Part shown: piece after piece, positions 14,347 to 22,468 of the stretch
How the letters are laid out: every line of letters starts with the position of its first letter
Position numbering within the stretch: the first letter of the stretch is position 1
Origin: Flavobacteriales bacterium
GTDB lineage: Bacteria > Bacteroidota > Bacteroidia > Flavobacteriales > Flavobacteriaceae
NCBI GenBank assembly: GCA_015494775.1
Contig: WGAP01000196.1
Coordinates: forward strand, 1 to 22,468
Length of the DNA stretch: 22,468 nucleotides
Direction: 5' to 3'
The notes under the pieces: generated by a model
The model's input: only the letters and a program-made list of their open reading frames with translations
Databases searched by the model: none
What the model was told of the DNA's origin: nothing
Translations under genes and position numbers: made by a program

Positions 14347-16572
14347 ATGAAACCCGAACCCATAAAACAAATCATCACCCTGGACGACGGCCGCGAAATT
14401 ACGCTCGAAACCGGTGTGTTGGCCAAACAAGCCGACGGCTCGGCCGTAGTACGCATGGGCAATACCATGCTGCTGGCCACCGTGGTGTCGAACAAAGAAG
14501 CCAAACCCGACGTGGACTTTTTCCCGCTTACGGTGGATTACCGTGAAAAATATTCGGCTTCCGGCAAATTTCCCGGCGGCTTTTTCAAGCGCGAAGGGCG
14601 GCCTTCGAGTGAGGAAATATTGGTGATGCGCCTGGTGGACCGCGTGTTGCGTCCCACCTTCCCGAAGGATTATCGCCACGATACGCAGGTGATGATTTCG
14701 CTACTTTCCTATGACGAAGACGTCCAACCGGACGCCCTGGCCGGATTGGCGGCATCGGCGGCCATTTCGGTGTCGGACATTCCGTTCGACGGGCCCATTT
14801 CCGAAGTGCGCGTCATTCGCAAAGACGGTCAATTTATGATCAATCCGGGCATCAAGGACATCGAAGAGGCCGACATCGACCTGATGGTGGGCGGCACCTA
14901 CGACTCGGTTACCATGGTCGAAGGTCAAATGCACGAAGTGAGCGAAGAGGAAATGCTCGACGCCATCGATTTTGCCCATCAAACCATTCGCAAGCAAATC
15001 GAAGCCCAAAAGGAATTTGCCACCAAAGTGACCAAAGCCCAAACCAAACGGGATTACGACCGCGGCGAAGAAGACGAAGAACTCTACCGGAAAGTGTACG
15101 AATTTGCCTACGACCGCATCTATGCCATTGCTTCGCAACCCACGGGCAAACAGGAACGCAAGCAAATGTTCGATGCCGTCAAGGAAGAACTCAAAGAACA
15201 ATTCGACGAAGAAACGCTCGAAGAAAAAGGCAAATTGATTTCGGAATATTTTTCCGAGGTAAAGAAAAAAGCCGTTCGCCATTTGATTTTGGACGAACAA
15301 AAGCGACTCGACGGCCGCAAACCCGATGAAATACGTCCCATTTGGACCGAAGTGAATTATTTGCCTTCGGTACACGGCTCGGCCATCTTTACCCGTGGCG
15401 AAACCCAGGCCCTGGCACAGGTAACTTTGGGCACATCCATGGATGTAAACATCATTGACGGGGTTTCGTTCCAGGACGAAGAGCGATTTTATCTGCACTA
15501 TAATTTCCCGCCCTACTCCACCGGCGAAGTCAAGCCCCTGCGCGGTACATCGCGGCGCGAAATCGGGCATGGACATTTGGCCCAACGGGCATTGGAACCC
15601 ATGGTTCCCACGGATTCACCCTACACCATTCGCGTGGTGTCGGACGTGTTGGAATCCAACGGTTCGTCGTCCATGGCCACGGTCTGCGCCAGCAGTATGG
15701 CACTAATGGATGCCGGTATTCAAATCAAAAAACAGGTGGCCGGCATTGCCATGGGATTGATCTGGGACGAAGAAACGGGCCGTCACGTGGTGCTTTCCGA
15801 CATCCTGGGCGACGAAGACCATCTGGGCGATATGGACTTTAAAGTAACCGGCACCGCCGACGGCATTACGGCTTGCCAAATGGACATCAAAATCAAAAAC
15901 CTGGACCGCGGCGTGCTGGAAAAAGCCCTGCATCAGGCCCGTGAAGGTCGCTTGCATATTTTGGGCATTATGAACCAAACCATCGACAAGCCGCGCCCGG
16001 ATGTAAAAGAATTCGTTCCCAAAATCGAACGCATCGAAATTCCCAAGGATTTTATCGGTGCGGTCATCGGAAAAGGCGGCAAGGATATTCAACAATTGCA
16101 GGATGAAACCGATACGGTTATTGTCATCAAGGAAGAAGGCGACATGGGCGTGGTGGAAATTATGGGCAAGAGCCGCGAAAAAATCCAGGAAGCTATCGAC
16201 ATTATCCGCAGCATTGCTTTTGAGCCCGAAGTGGGCGAAGTGTATGAAGGACGCATCGTTTCCATCAAGGATTTCGGTGCCTTTGTGGAAATAGGTCGCG
16301 GCACGGAAGGTTTGCTGCATATTTCCGAAATCGATTGGAAACGCACCCGCGACGTTAACGACGTACTCAAAGTGGGCGATGTGGTGCGCGTGAAACTCCT
16401 TTCCAAGGAGCCCAACGGCAAATTACGCCTTTCGCGTAAAGCCATCATACCCAAACCCGAAGGTTATGTGGAACCCGAACGCCGCGAACGCCGCCCTGCG
16501 CATGGTCGAGGCCCGCGTCGCGACGGCGGAAAACACCGCCCGGGAAACCGCCCGCCACGTCACGAAGATTAA
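14347..16572 (+). CDS. pnp: Polyribonucleotide nucleotidyltransferase (PNPase)
   Basis: A 3'-to-5' phosphorolytic exoribonuclease that degrades RNA and can add tails; it acts as a trimer. I start at ATG 14347 (MKPEPIKQIITLDDGREI), preceded by AGGA about nine bases upstream, rather than at TTG 14317 inside the terminator. The 741 residues give RNase PH domain 1, an alpha-helical linker, and RNase PH domain 2 with FTRGETQAL and the active-site region GTADGITACQMDIKI (502-516). A KH domain with VIGKGGKDI (GxxG about 573-576) and an S1 domain (about 628-697, GEVYEGRIVSIKDFGAFVEI) follow. The tail after about 699 is rich in Arg, Pro and Gly, as in many Bacteroidota PNPases, and may bind RNA. Confidence 0.96.
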   Translation: MKPEPIKQIITLDDGREITLETGVLAKQADGSAVVRMGNTMLLATVVSNKEAKPDVDFFPLTVDYREKYSASGKFPGGFFKREGRPSSEEILVMRLVDRVLRPTFPKDYRHDTQVMISLLSYDEDVQPDALAGLAASAAISVSDIPFDGPISEVRVIRKDGQFMINPGIKDIEEADIDLMVGGTYDSVTMVEGQMHEVSEEEMLDAIDFAHQTIRKQIEAQKEFATKVTKAQTKRDYDRGEEDEELYRKVYEFAYDRIYAIASQPTGKQERKQMFDAVKEELKEQFDEETLEEKGKLISEYFSEVKKKAVRHLILDEQKRLDGRKPDEIRPIWTEVNYLPSVHGSAIFTRGETQALAQVTLGTSMDVNIIDGVSFQDEERFYLHYNFPPYSTGEVKPLRGTSRREIGHGHLAQRALEPMVPTDSPYTIRVVSDVLESNGSSSMATVCASSMALMDAGIQIKKQVAGIAMGLIWDEETGRHVVLSDILGDEDHLGDMDFKVTGTADGITACQMDIKIKNLDRGVLEKALHQAREGRLHILGIMNQTIDKPRPDVKEFVPKIERIEIPKDFIGAVIGKGGKDIQQLQDETDTVIVIKEEGDMGVVEIMGKSREKIQEAIDIIRSIAFEPEVGEVYEGRIVSIKDFGAFVEIGRGTEGLLHISEIDWKRTRDVNDVLKVGDVVRVKLLSKEPNGKLRLSRKAIIPKPEGYVEPERRERRPAHGRGPRRDGGKHRPGNRPPRHED

Positions 16573-16590
16573 AATGACAACGCCGTAAAT

Positions 16591-16627
16591 AAAAAATCCC
16601 TTGCTCAAATCGGGCAAGGGATTTTTT
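16591..16627. terminator. Bidirectional terminator between pnp and the Cys-tailed secreted protein gene
   Basis: AAAAAATCCCTTGC (16591-16604) pairs with GCAAGGGATTTTTT (16614-16627) around a nine-base loop. T-runs follow on both strands, and the convergent stop codons flank it. Confidence 0.85.
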
Positions 16628-16646
16628 TATGGGAAAAGAATAAACT

Positions 16647-17201
16647 TTAAAGTTGATTTTCTTCTTCCTTGATGCAACGGCACCAAAAACCGTCTTTGGT
16701 GCAATAAAGCTGATAACCACTGCGGCAAGCTTTCAGGTGACCCTTACGTTCGAAGGTGGCGGGTTGCAATTGTGCCGCTTCGGTCAGGTATTGTTTCAGC
16801 ACAGCTTTGACACTTAGCGGTGTGTCGGAATGGCCTTCCACAATGCCGATGGCGTAAACATATTTGACCCTTTGACGGAAAGCCGTTTGGATGACTTCGG
16901 GATTTACGGTAAAGCCCAAACTGTGGTCTTTGCCTTCCAAAACCACATAATCCTTGCGGATGTAGAGCGAATACATTCCGTCTTGCAGTAAATTCCAATT
17001 AATGGGCGCCGACAGTTGAATGTAAAAGAAATCATTGGCCGTTTGGTCATCGTTTTGATTAAGCGTTACCACCAGGTCTTTACCCATAGGGTAAAAACGC
17101 AGGAAGGCCTTTTTTTTCAACATATCCTTGGCCCAAACGGATGTGGTTAAACCCATAGCCAAGACAAGCGTAATGAGGCGGATGAAATTTTTGGTTTTCA
17201 T
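16647..17201 (-). CDS. Small exported protein with Cys-rich C-terminus
   Basis: A 184-residue protein of unknown function. I start at MKTKNFIRLITLVLAMG (17201), which gives a standard signal peptide cleaved after SVWA; an upstream in-frame ATG at 17288 adds 29 residues that would bury it. The mature part has beta-type stretches (FLRFYPMGKDLVVTLNQ, MYSLYIRKDYVVLEG). It ends in a short tail with four cysteines spaced C-x7-C-x6-C-x-C (ACRSGYQLYC, DGFWCRC), which could form disulfides or bind a metal. It converges on pnp and shares its terminator. I do not recognise the family. Confidence 0.75.
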   Translation of the reverse strand: MKTKNFIRLITLVLAMGLTTSVWAKDMLKKKAFLRFYPMGKDLVVTLNQNDDQTANDFFYIQLSAPINWNLLQDGMYSLYIRKDYVVLEGKDHSLGFTVNPEVIQTAFRQRVKYVYAIGIVEGHSDTPLSVKAVLKQYLTEAAQLQPATFERKGHLKACRSGYQLYCTKDGFWCRCIKEEENQL

Positions 17202-17524
17202 GGCAAGTGATTTTTTTATGTTAATTTTAATTATCATTGTGCTATAAATGTATAACAATTTTCCGTAATTCCAAACATCAAACGACACATTTTTAAAAAA
17301 TATATTGCTGCACCTTGTGCCTGAGCGCTTTTGATAATGTTTAATTATTTAATTATCAGCAACATAATTATATTCGATTAATAGAGAATACTAATGTTAA
17401 TTTTATTGATTTTAAGAAGAAAATTTGAGCTAATTTATCTTAACAACCATTATAATGATTGTTTTTGCGACCGAAAAAGGAAGGATAAATGCTTGTTGGA
17501 TAGATTTTGGCTAAATTTGAATGG
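17202..17524. other. AT-rich divergent intergenic region
   Basis: About 320 bp carrying the start regions of two divergent exported-protein genes. TAAATTTG at 17512-17519 fits the -7 consensus but sits only six bases before the ATG at 17525, so it would imply an almost leaderless mRNA. No clear box was found for the minus-strand gene. No RNA gene or repeat was recognised. Confidence 0.4.
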
Positions 17525-19300
17525 ATGTTTTCAAGAATAATTTTATACCTGTTTATTTTATCCCCCTTGTGGGCGAAAGCGCAAACGGCCTATTATGTTT
17601 CGCCCGGCGGAGATAATCTAAATGACGGCCGTTCGCCGGCAACGGCGTGGCGGACGATTTCCTACGCCCTTTCGACGGCTTCGCCCTTGGCGGCGGGTGA
17701 TACGCTGTGGGTGCATTCGGGGATTTATGCGGGTGAAAACGTAGTGGTGGAAAAAAGCGGGACGGCCGCACGCCCCATTGTGGTAACGGGCTACGGACAA
17801 ACGCCCGGCAGTAACCGGGATTTTGATTTTGATTACGGCGACACGCTCGATGCTTCCCGGCTGCCGCTTTTGGACGGCATCGATCGTAGCCATGGCACAG
17901 CCATCGACTTGAACGGCCAACAATATGTAGAATTTCACCACCTGCAAATCACCCGTTACGAAAACGGCATTATCGACTATGAACGTCTGAGCAACCGGCA
18001 CATCCTGCTCGACAGCATTTATCTGACCACTTTCGGCGATACGCTCGACAATTATTCGGGCAAGGCCATCGAGTTGGAATCGTCCGATAATACGATACGT
18101 CATTGTGTGGTGGTCAACGCATCGGCGCAAGGAATTTATGTGGAAGGCGACCGGAATATCATTGAGAATTGCAAGGTTTATTGCGACGACAGCACGTCGG
18201 ATCAAGCAGCTATGGATTATTACATTGTGGTTTATTACGGAAATTACAACAGCGTTCGCAATTGCTATGTGGAACGTATCGGCGATTTGCCGCACTATGG
18301 CCATGGCATCGGGGTCAAGGGTGATGCCGCCTACAATGTGTTTGAACAATGCACGGCGGTTAATTTCCGCGACGAGGCCTTTTATGTGCGGCATCGCGGG
18401 GCTCAACATAACCGGTTTGTGCATTGTACAACCCAAGGAATAACCCAGGAATCCACCGGTTTTGTGGTACGCGACGGGGCCAGTTATAATACTTTTGATG
18501 CTTGCATAGCCCAAGACTGTAAACGCGCCGTACAATTTTGCGATAGCGACGAAGACGGCGGTGCGCAGTATTGCGGGCGCTACAACCGGTTTACCAATTG
18601 TATCTTTATTGATAATTATATAGCCATCGATTTTAATGATTACGAAGAAGATACCGATGTGGACAACAATGCTTTTTACAATTGCATATTCGACGGAGGA
18701 AATACGCTTGTCAATGTGGAACGGAATAATTATGACAACCGGATGGTTAACAGTATTGTAACGGGTTTTAGCCGGATGGAAACCGACAGCAACGGCTATA
18801 CGTTACATTTTGATTTTACCTATTCGGATTTTTATAATAACGGCTTTTCCGTTCCGGCCGGCACCGGGAACCTTAGCGCCGACCCGCAATATACCGATAG
18901 TGCGCAAAATGATTATCACCTTTTGGCCGGCAGTCCTTGCATTGATGCGGGAACTACAAACGGCGCACCTACAACGGATTTTGACGGAATGCCGCGCCCG
19001 CAAGGCCACGGAACGGATATGGGCGCCTATGAGTTCGACGCACAATCGGCAGCCGGCAAGCAAAATTTTCCGGCCTTTTCCGTATATCCCAATCCATGCC
19101 GTTATGTTTTGTTTGTCCGTTTGCCACAACCTTTAAACGGCCGGGTTTACCTTTTTAATACGGCGGGGCAAATCCTGACGGATTTGAATCCCACGACGGC
19201 GTTGGACAATAATTTACTGAGGTTGGATGTTTCGAAGTTGAAACCGGGGGTTTACGGGTTGGAGGTCAACGGGAGGAGAAAAATGTTTATCAAGCGGTAA
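17525..19300 (+). CDS. Right-handed parallel beta-helix protein with T9SS sorting domain
   Basis: A 591-residue exported protein. ATG 17525 gives a signal peptide (MFSRIILYLFILSPLWAKA, then QTAYYVSPGGDN); TTG 17507 is an in-frame alternative with little support. YYVSPGGDNLNDGRSPATAWRTI is the usual opening of pectate-lyase-like beta-helix proteins. The body repeats N-x-I/V-x-N/H-C steps (for example NIIENCKVY, NSVRNCYVE, NRFVHCTT, NRFTNCIF), the asparagine/cysteine ladders of a parallel beta-helix. A 'choice-of-anchor Q'-like segment (LLAGSPCIDAGT, GTDMGAYEF) follows. The last 73 residues (FSVYPNP...GVYGLEVNGRRKMFIKR) form a type A T9SS sorting domain, so it is probably secreted or surface-attached. 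No catalytic residues are assigned; lyase or binding activity cannot be chosen. Confidence 0.88.
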   Translation: MFSRIILYLFILSPLWAKAQTAYYVSPGGDNLNDGRSPATAWRTISYALSTASPLAAGDTLWVHSGIYAGENVVVEKSGTAARPIVVTGYGQTPGSNRDFDFDYGDTLDASRLPLLDGIDRSHGTAIDLNGQQYVEFHHLQITRYENGIIDYERLSNRHILLDSIYLTTFGDTLDNYSGKAIELESSDNTIRHCVVVNASAQGIYVEGDRNIIENCKVYCDDSTSDQAAMDYYIVVYYGNYNSVRNCYVERIGDLPHYGHGIGVKGDAAYNVFEQCTAVNFRDEAFYVRHRGAQHNRFVHCTTQGITQESTGFVVRDGASYNTFDACIAQDCKRAVQFCDSDEDGGAQYCGRYNRFTNCIFIDNYIAIDFNDYEEDTDVDNNAFYNCIFDGGNTLVNVERNNYDNRMVNSIVTGFSRMETDSNGYTLHFDFTYSDFYNNGFSVPAGTGNLSADPQYTDSAQNDYHLLAGSPCIDAGTTNGAPTTDFDGMPRPQGHGTDMGAYEFDAQSAAGKQNFPAFSVYPNPCRYVLFVRLPQPLNGRVYLFNTAGQILTDLNPTTALDNNLLRLDVSKLKPGVYGLEVNGRRKMFIKR

Positions 19301-19390
19301 GGTTTTTTTAATTATGAATTTTAAATTTTGTATTATTAATTGATTATCAATGAGTTATGATTTGAGATGTGATCAATTCATAATCATTAG
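19301..19390. repeat. AT-rich inverted-repeat stretch after the beta-helix gene
   Basis: ATTATGAATT (19311-19320) is complementary to AATTCATAAT (19375-19384), with several shorter ATTAAT/TTATCAAT motifs between. This AT-rich strip separates the T9SS gene from the GC-rich array that follows. It may be a decayed element; no coding capacity. Confidence 0.35.
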
Positions 19391-19727
19391 GCGAGGAAAC
19401 CGAAGGGTTCCGAAGCACGCGGAGGGAAACAAGGCGCGGCCTTGGCTTTGGCCGGTGGAAGCCGCAGGTTCCCGAAGTCGCGGAACAAGACAAGGCGCGG
19501 CCTTTGGTGCCGGCATAAGGAAGCCGCCGGCTTGTGGAGCCGCGAAGGCAGACCGCAGGGCTGCCGGAGTTGCGAAACAAGACAAGCACCACCGCTTGCA
19601 AGGCGCGCAGGCTTGTGGACCTGTCCCGCACATTGCGCAAGCAATGTCGGGAGCCGCAGAGGGAAACAAGACGCGGCCTTTGGCGCCGGTCCTTGGAAGA
19701 GCAGGTTCCCGAAGCATCAAAAAAATA
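19391..19727 (+). repeat. Degenerate GC-rich direct-repeat array
   Basis: A unit opening with GAAACAAGACAAGGCGCGGCC recurs imperfectly at about 19427, 19484, 19574 and 19663 (steps 57, 90 and 89 bases). Units carry GCAGGTTCCCGAAG (19464-19477 and 19701-19714) and GGCGCCGG/GGTGCCGG variants. One unit contains a strong hairpin (19625-19651, CCCG-ACATTGC / GCAATGT-CGGG with a one-base bulge). All frames read through are low-complexity and charge-biased, and none has a family signature. It is distinct in sequence from the repeat at 1-486 and 9853-10322. Confidence 0.6.
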
Positions 19728-19731
19728 AACA

Positions 19732-19766
19732 TTGCGCCGTCGAACCGCATTAATCCGTATCTTTAC
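19732..19766 (+). promoter_or_regulatory. Possible promoter of the flippase-ddl operon
   Basis: TTG at 19732-19734 and TATCTTTA at 19759-19766 (one mismatch to TAnnTTTG), 24 bases apart, directly after the repeat array and about 40 bases before the GTG start. Confidence 0.45.
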
Positions 19767-19807
19767 ACATCGCAACGGCCGCTTGCCGCGGCATAAACCG
19801 TTTTTGC

Positions 19808-21253
19808 GTGGGTGTTTACAAGCAATTTGCTAAGGAAACCTTTATCTACGGCCTGGCTTCGGTGCTGCCGCGTGTGGTGATGTTTCTGCTGGTTCGCCTG
19901 CACACCGACGTACTGCCGCCGGCGGCTTATTCGGTAAACACCAAATTCTACGTGTGGATTGCCTTTTTCAACGTGCTCTTTACCTATGGTATGGAAACGG
20001 CCTTTTTCCGTTTTTTTTCCAAGCATGCGGACCAAAAGGCCGTGTTGCGAACCGCCTTTACTTCGTTGTTGGTCAGCACGGTGGTATTTTTTGCCCTGCT
20101 CTGGGCCCTGGAAAAACCGCTCACCCGTCTGATGGGCGTCGATGTGGATATTTTCCGTGTGTTTAGCTTTGTATTGTTTTTCGACACACTGCTTGTGGTG
20201 CCCTACGCTTACCTGCGCGTAACGCATCGTCCCGGACGTTTTTTGTTCTACAAACTGCTCAATAGCGGTATTTTCGCCTTGGGCAACCTGGTGTTTCTGC
20301 TATGGTTTGTGCGTTGGTGGGGCGGTGGCGAATGGATGCGTTGGTATATGGGCCATCCCAAGGTTTACTACATTTTTCTTTCCAATTTCATCGCATCGGG
20401 TTTGACCTTTTTGGCATTCCTTCCGGTGCTGCGTCATATCCGGCCGGGCATCGACCGGGTGCTTTGGAAACGGATGCTTGGCTACGGCTTGCCGGTGATG
20501 ATTGCGGGGGTGTTGTATATCATCAATGAGAATTTCGACAAATTGGCCCTGGAACGCTTGGCCGGCAAGGACGTGATGGGGGCCTATTCGGCCGTGTACA
20601 AGTTGGGCGTGTTTATGGTGCTCTTTACGACGGCCTTCCGGTTGGGGGCCGAACCCTTCTTTTTTACGCGTAGCGGGCATAAGGACGCACGGAAAAATTA
20701 TGCGGTGATTATGTCGGCCTTTACGGCGGTAGCCGGACTGTTGCTATTGGGCGTGATGACCTTTTTGCAGCCGGTGGTGGGTTTGCTCATCCACAACCGG
20801 GCCTACTGGAAGGCCCTGCCCATTGTGCCCGTGATTTTGACGGCCTACTTGTTTTTCGGAATTTACTACAACCTTTCGGCCTGGTACAAGCTGACCGACC
20901 GGACGCATTTGGGAGCATGGCTTTCGCTGTTGGGGGCCATTATCACCATCGCCGGCAACGTGTGGGGCATTCCGCGCTACGGGATGATGGCATCGGCCTG
21001 GGCCACGCTGGGGGCCTACGGAACCATGAGCGTTTTGTCATTCCTGTTGGGACGGCGCTACTATCCGGTGCCTTATCCGCTGGGTAAAATCGGTTTGTAT
21101 GTACTGGGAGCCGCGGGCGGGGGCTTTGCCATGTTCCATTTGTTCTATCATCAATGGGCCGTCCGCCTGTTGCTCCTTTCCTTGTATTTGTTATTAATTT
21201 GGCGTAGCGAACCCGAATTGCGCGCGCTGGTTTATTCAAAACTGAAAAGATGA
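19808..21253 (+). CDS. Polysaccharide/lipid-linked oligosaccharide flippase (MOP superfamily)
   Basis: A 481-residue polytopic membrane protein with about 12-14 hydrophobic helices, of the MATE/MurJ/Wzx superfamily that flips lipid-linked sugars across the inner membrane. Typical features are the N-terminal KETFIYGLASVLPRVVMFLLVRLHT, TYGMETAFFRFF in the second helix pair, NENFDKLALERLAGKDVMGAYSAVYKLG mid-protein and an Arg/Lys-rich C-terminus. It uses a GTG start (19808); the first downstream ATG would remove the first helices. Its stop overlaps the ddl ATG by four bases (ATGA), so it is coupled to peptidoglycan precursor synthesis. Lipid II flippase (MurJ-like) or O-antigen/exopolysaccharide flippase are both possible; sequence alone does not decide. 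Confidence 0.85.
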   Translation: MGVYKQFAKETFIYGLASVLPRVVMFLLVRLHTDVLPPAAYSVNTKFYVWIAFFNVLFTYGMETAFFRFFSKHADQKAVLRTAFTSLLVSTVVFFALLWALEKPLTRLMGVDVDIFRVFSFVLFFDTLLVVPYAYLRVTHRPGRFLFYKLLNSGIFALGNLVFLLWFVRWWGGGEWMRWYMGHPKVYYIFLSNFIASGLTFLAFLPVLRHIRPGIDRVLWKRMLGYGLPVMIAGVLYIINENFDKLALERLAGKDVMGAYSAVYKLGVFMVLFTTAFRLGAEPFFFTRSGHKDARKNYAVIMSAFTAVAGLLLLGVMTFLQPVVGLLIHNRAYWKALPIVPVILTAYLFFGIYYNLSAWYKLTDRTHLGAWLSLLGAIITIAGNVWGIPRYGMMASAWATLGAYGTMSVLSFLLGRRYYPVPYPLGKIGLYVLGAAGGGFAMFHLFYHQWAVRLLLLSLYLLLIWRSEPELRALVYSKLKR

Positions 21254-22242
21254 AAAAACGATTACGCATAGCCGTGGTGATGGGCGGATATTCGTCCGAA
21301 TACGATATTTCGGTCCGTAGCGGACAAACGGTGTTGGCCCATCTGCCTGCTGAAAAATACGAAGCCGTAGGCGTGCTTATCCGTCCCGATGCCTGGACGG
21401 CTCAAATGGACGGAAAAGCATATCCGGTGGACCGGAACGATTTTAGTTTTAATGTCGATGGCAAAAAATACAACTTCGACTTTGTATTTAACGCCATACA
21501 CGGCCATCCGGGCGAAGACGGGGCCTTGCTCGCCTACCTGGAAATGCTGGGTATTCCGCACAGTTCGGCGGGTTTTGACAAAATGGCGCTTACGTTCAAC
21601 AAAATGTACACGCTGTCGGCCGTCAAGGCCTACGGTATACCGGTGGCGCCGTCGGTGTTTATCCGCAAAGCCGAGCCGGTGGATGTGGATAAAATCGTTC
21701 AAAATATCGGTCTGCCTTTGATTGTCAAACCCAACCGGGCGGGATCGAGCTATGGTATTAGCAAGGTCAACCACAAGGACGAACTTCCGGCGGCCTTGGA
21801 AACGGCTTTTGCCGAAGACGAAGAGGTGCTCATCGAACGCTTTATCGAAGGGCGCGAATTTTCCATCGGCGTAATCAAACTCAACGGGAAACCCGAAGTG
21901 TTTCCCATCACCGAAATTATTCCCGAAGGCGAATTTTTTGACTACGAAGCCAAATACCTGGGCAAATCGCGTGAAATCACGCCTGCGCACCTGAGCAAAA
22001 AGGAGGAAAAATTGCTTCGTCAAACGGCGGCCCGTGTGTATGAAGTTTTGGATTTGGACGGCGTTAGCCGAGCCGAATATATTCTGCAAGACGGTAAGCC
22101 CTACTTCCTGGAAATCAATATGGTGCCCGGGCTTACCGAAGCCAGTATCCTGCCGCAGCAAATCCGTGCGGCCGGAAAGACGCTCGCATCGGTTTTCGAT
22201 GAAATTATTCAAGCCAATTTACCCGAAAATCTGCGCGCATGA
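21250..22242 (+). CDS. ddl: D-alanine--D-alanine ligase
   Basis: ATP-grasp enzyme joining two D-Ala for the peptidoglycan stem peptide, in the cytoplasm. The 330-residue protein shows GGYSSEYDIS (12-21, the N-terminal D-Ala site), HGHPGEDG (84-91), ATP-binding KPNRAGSSYGI (160-170), the loop ERFIEGREFSIGV (196-208), and metal- and substrate-binding SRAEYIL (273-279) and FLEINMVPGLTEASILP (286-302). The length is normal for Ddl. The Tyr in the EGEFFDYEAKY loop (231-236) is consistent with D-Ala rather than D-lactate specificity. It overlaps both the flippase (ATGA) and the next gene (ATGA). Confidence 0.96.
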   Translation: MKKRLRIAVVMGGYSSEYDISVRSGQTVLAHLPAEKYEAVGVLIRPDAWTAQMDGKAYPVDRNDFSFNVDGKKYNFDFVFNAIHGHPGEDGALLAYLEMLGIPHSSAGFDKMALTFNKMYTLSAVKAYGIPVAPSVFIRKAEPVDVDKIVQNIGLPLIVKPNRAGSSYGISKVNHKDELPAALETAFAEDEEVLIERFIEGREFSIGVIKLNGKPEVFPITEIIPEGEFFDYEAKYLGKSREITPAHLSKKEEKLLRQTAARVYEVLDLDGVSRAEYILQDGKPYFLEINMVPGLTEASILPQQIRAAGKTLASVFDEIIQANLPENLRA

Positions 22243-22468
22243 AACCCGACAGTCCGCTCTTTACACCCAATGTGTTGGAAATCATCCGCAATGCGGGTGC
22301 TCTGATACGCCGGCATCACGGCCGTTTGACTGCGGACAGTATCAACCGCAAAGCCACACACGATTTTGTTACCGACATCGACCGTCAGGCCGAAAAAATG
22401 CTGGTGGACGCCCTGACCGACCTATTGCCCGGTGCGGCCTTCCTGACCGAAGAGGAAACGGTGCAACA
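22239..22468 (+). CDS. Inositol monophosphatase family protein (3' truncated by window end)
   Basis: ATG 22239 overlaps the ddl TGA as ATGA. The 76 visible residues carry the N-terminal signature of the lithium-sensitive phosphatase family: a helix (VLEIIRNAGALIRRHHG), then KATHDFVTDIDRQAEKML (38-55, phosphate-binding Lys and the Asp/Glu pair) and a metal-site acidic stretch FLTEEE (about 68-73). Mg2+-dependent sugar or nucleotide phosphatases (SuhB/CysQ-like) share this. The subtype cannot be named because the C-terminal two thirds lies outside the window. It is the third gene of the flippase-ddl operon. Confidence 0.8.
   Translation, partial: MKPDSPLFTPNVLEIIRNAGALIRRHHGRLTADSINRKATHDFVTDIDRQAEKMLVDALTDLLPGAAFLTEEETVQ

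Noticed and set aside
17489..17503. ATG after a purine-rich AAAAAGGAAGG leader upstream of the beta-helix gene
   Set aside because: It is in frame but stops after four codons (TAG at 17501-17503), so it cannot be the start of the gene; a leader peptide of four residues has no further support.
19391..19727. Possible CRISPR array
   Set aside because: Units are imperfect, spaced irregularly (57, 90, 89) and the intervening sequence is itself related between units; no cas genes nearby.

Overview
The window looks like a chromosomal segment of a member of the Bacteroidota. Four kinds of evidence point there: several start regions carry the Bacteroidota-type -7 box TAnnTTTG (clearest before rpsO), one secreted protein ends in a type IX secretion (T9SS) sorting domain, the succinate dehydrogenase/fumarate reductase is the three-gene C-A-B form with a single fused cytochrome b, and a secreted protein has the N-terminal 'VSINTDGSQPDASAMLDI' layout with a C-terminal S74 chaperone domain. 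The order within the phylum cannot be settled from this sequence.

Layout: (1) 1-486, a GC-rich multi-hairpin intergenic repeat. (2) Minus strand, parE (topoisomerase IV subunit B) preceded by a GH26-like lipoprotein whose catalytic domain appears to be circularly permuted. (3) Plus strand 3601-4826, two tandem paralogous outer-membrane-type proteins, then a bidirectional terminator. (4) Minus strand, sdhC-sdhA-sdhB. (5) Plus strand, a PLP-dependent alpha-oxoamine synthase family enzyme. (6) 9853-10322, a second, inverted copy of the GC-rich repeat with a 161-bp terminal-inverted-repeat element nested in it. (7) Minus strand, a 799-residue secreted fibre-like protein with about 29 YadA-type repeats, then an HdeD-like membrane protein. 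(8) Plus strand, rpsO and pnp, facing a small secreted Cys-tailed protein on the minus strand. (9) Plus strand, a parallel beta-helix T9SS cargo protein. (10) 19301-19807, an AT-rich stretch followed by a degenerate GC-rich direct-repeat array. (11) Plus strand, a tightly packed operon of a flippase, ddl and an inositol-monophosphatase-family gene that runs off the window.

Most protein genes are ordinary core functions: DNA decatenation, respiration, translation, RNA decay, peptidoglycan precursor synthesis and lipid synthesis. Two things stand out. One is the reordered GH26-like lipoprotein: the segment expected after the catalytic nucleophile sits at the N-terminus instead. The other is the repeat family: two copies about 9.4 kb apart conserve a four-way (cloverleaf-like) fold with a changed but still paired arm, and one copy carries a nested MITE-like insertion for which the other copy supplies the empty site. 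No tRNA, rRNA, CRISPR array, transposase, integrase or prophage genes were seen.
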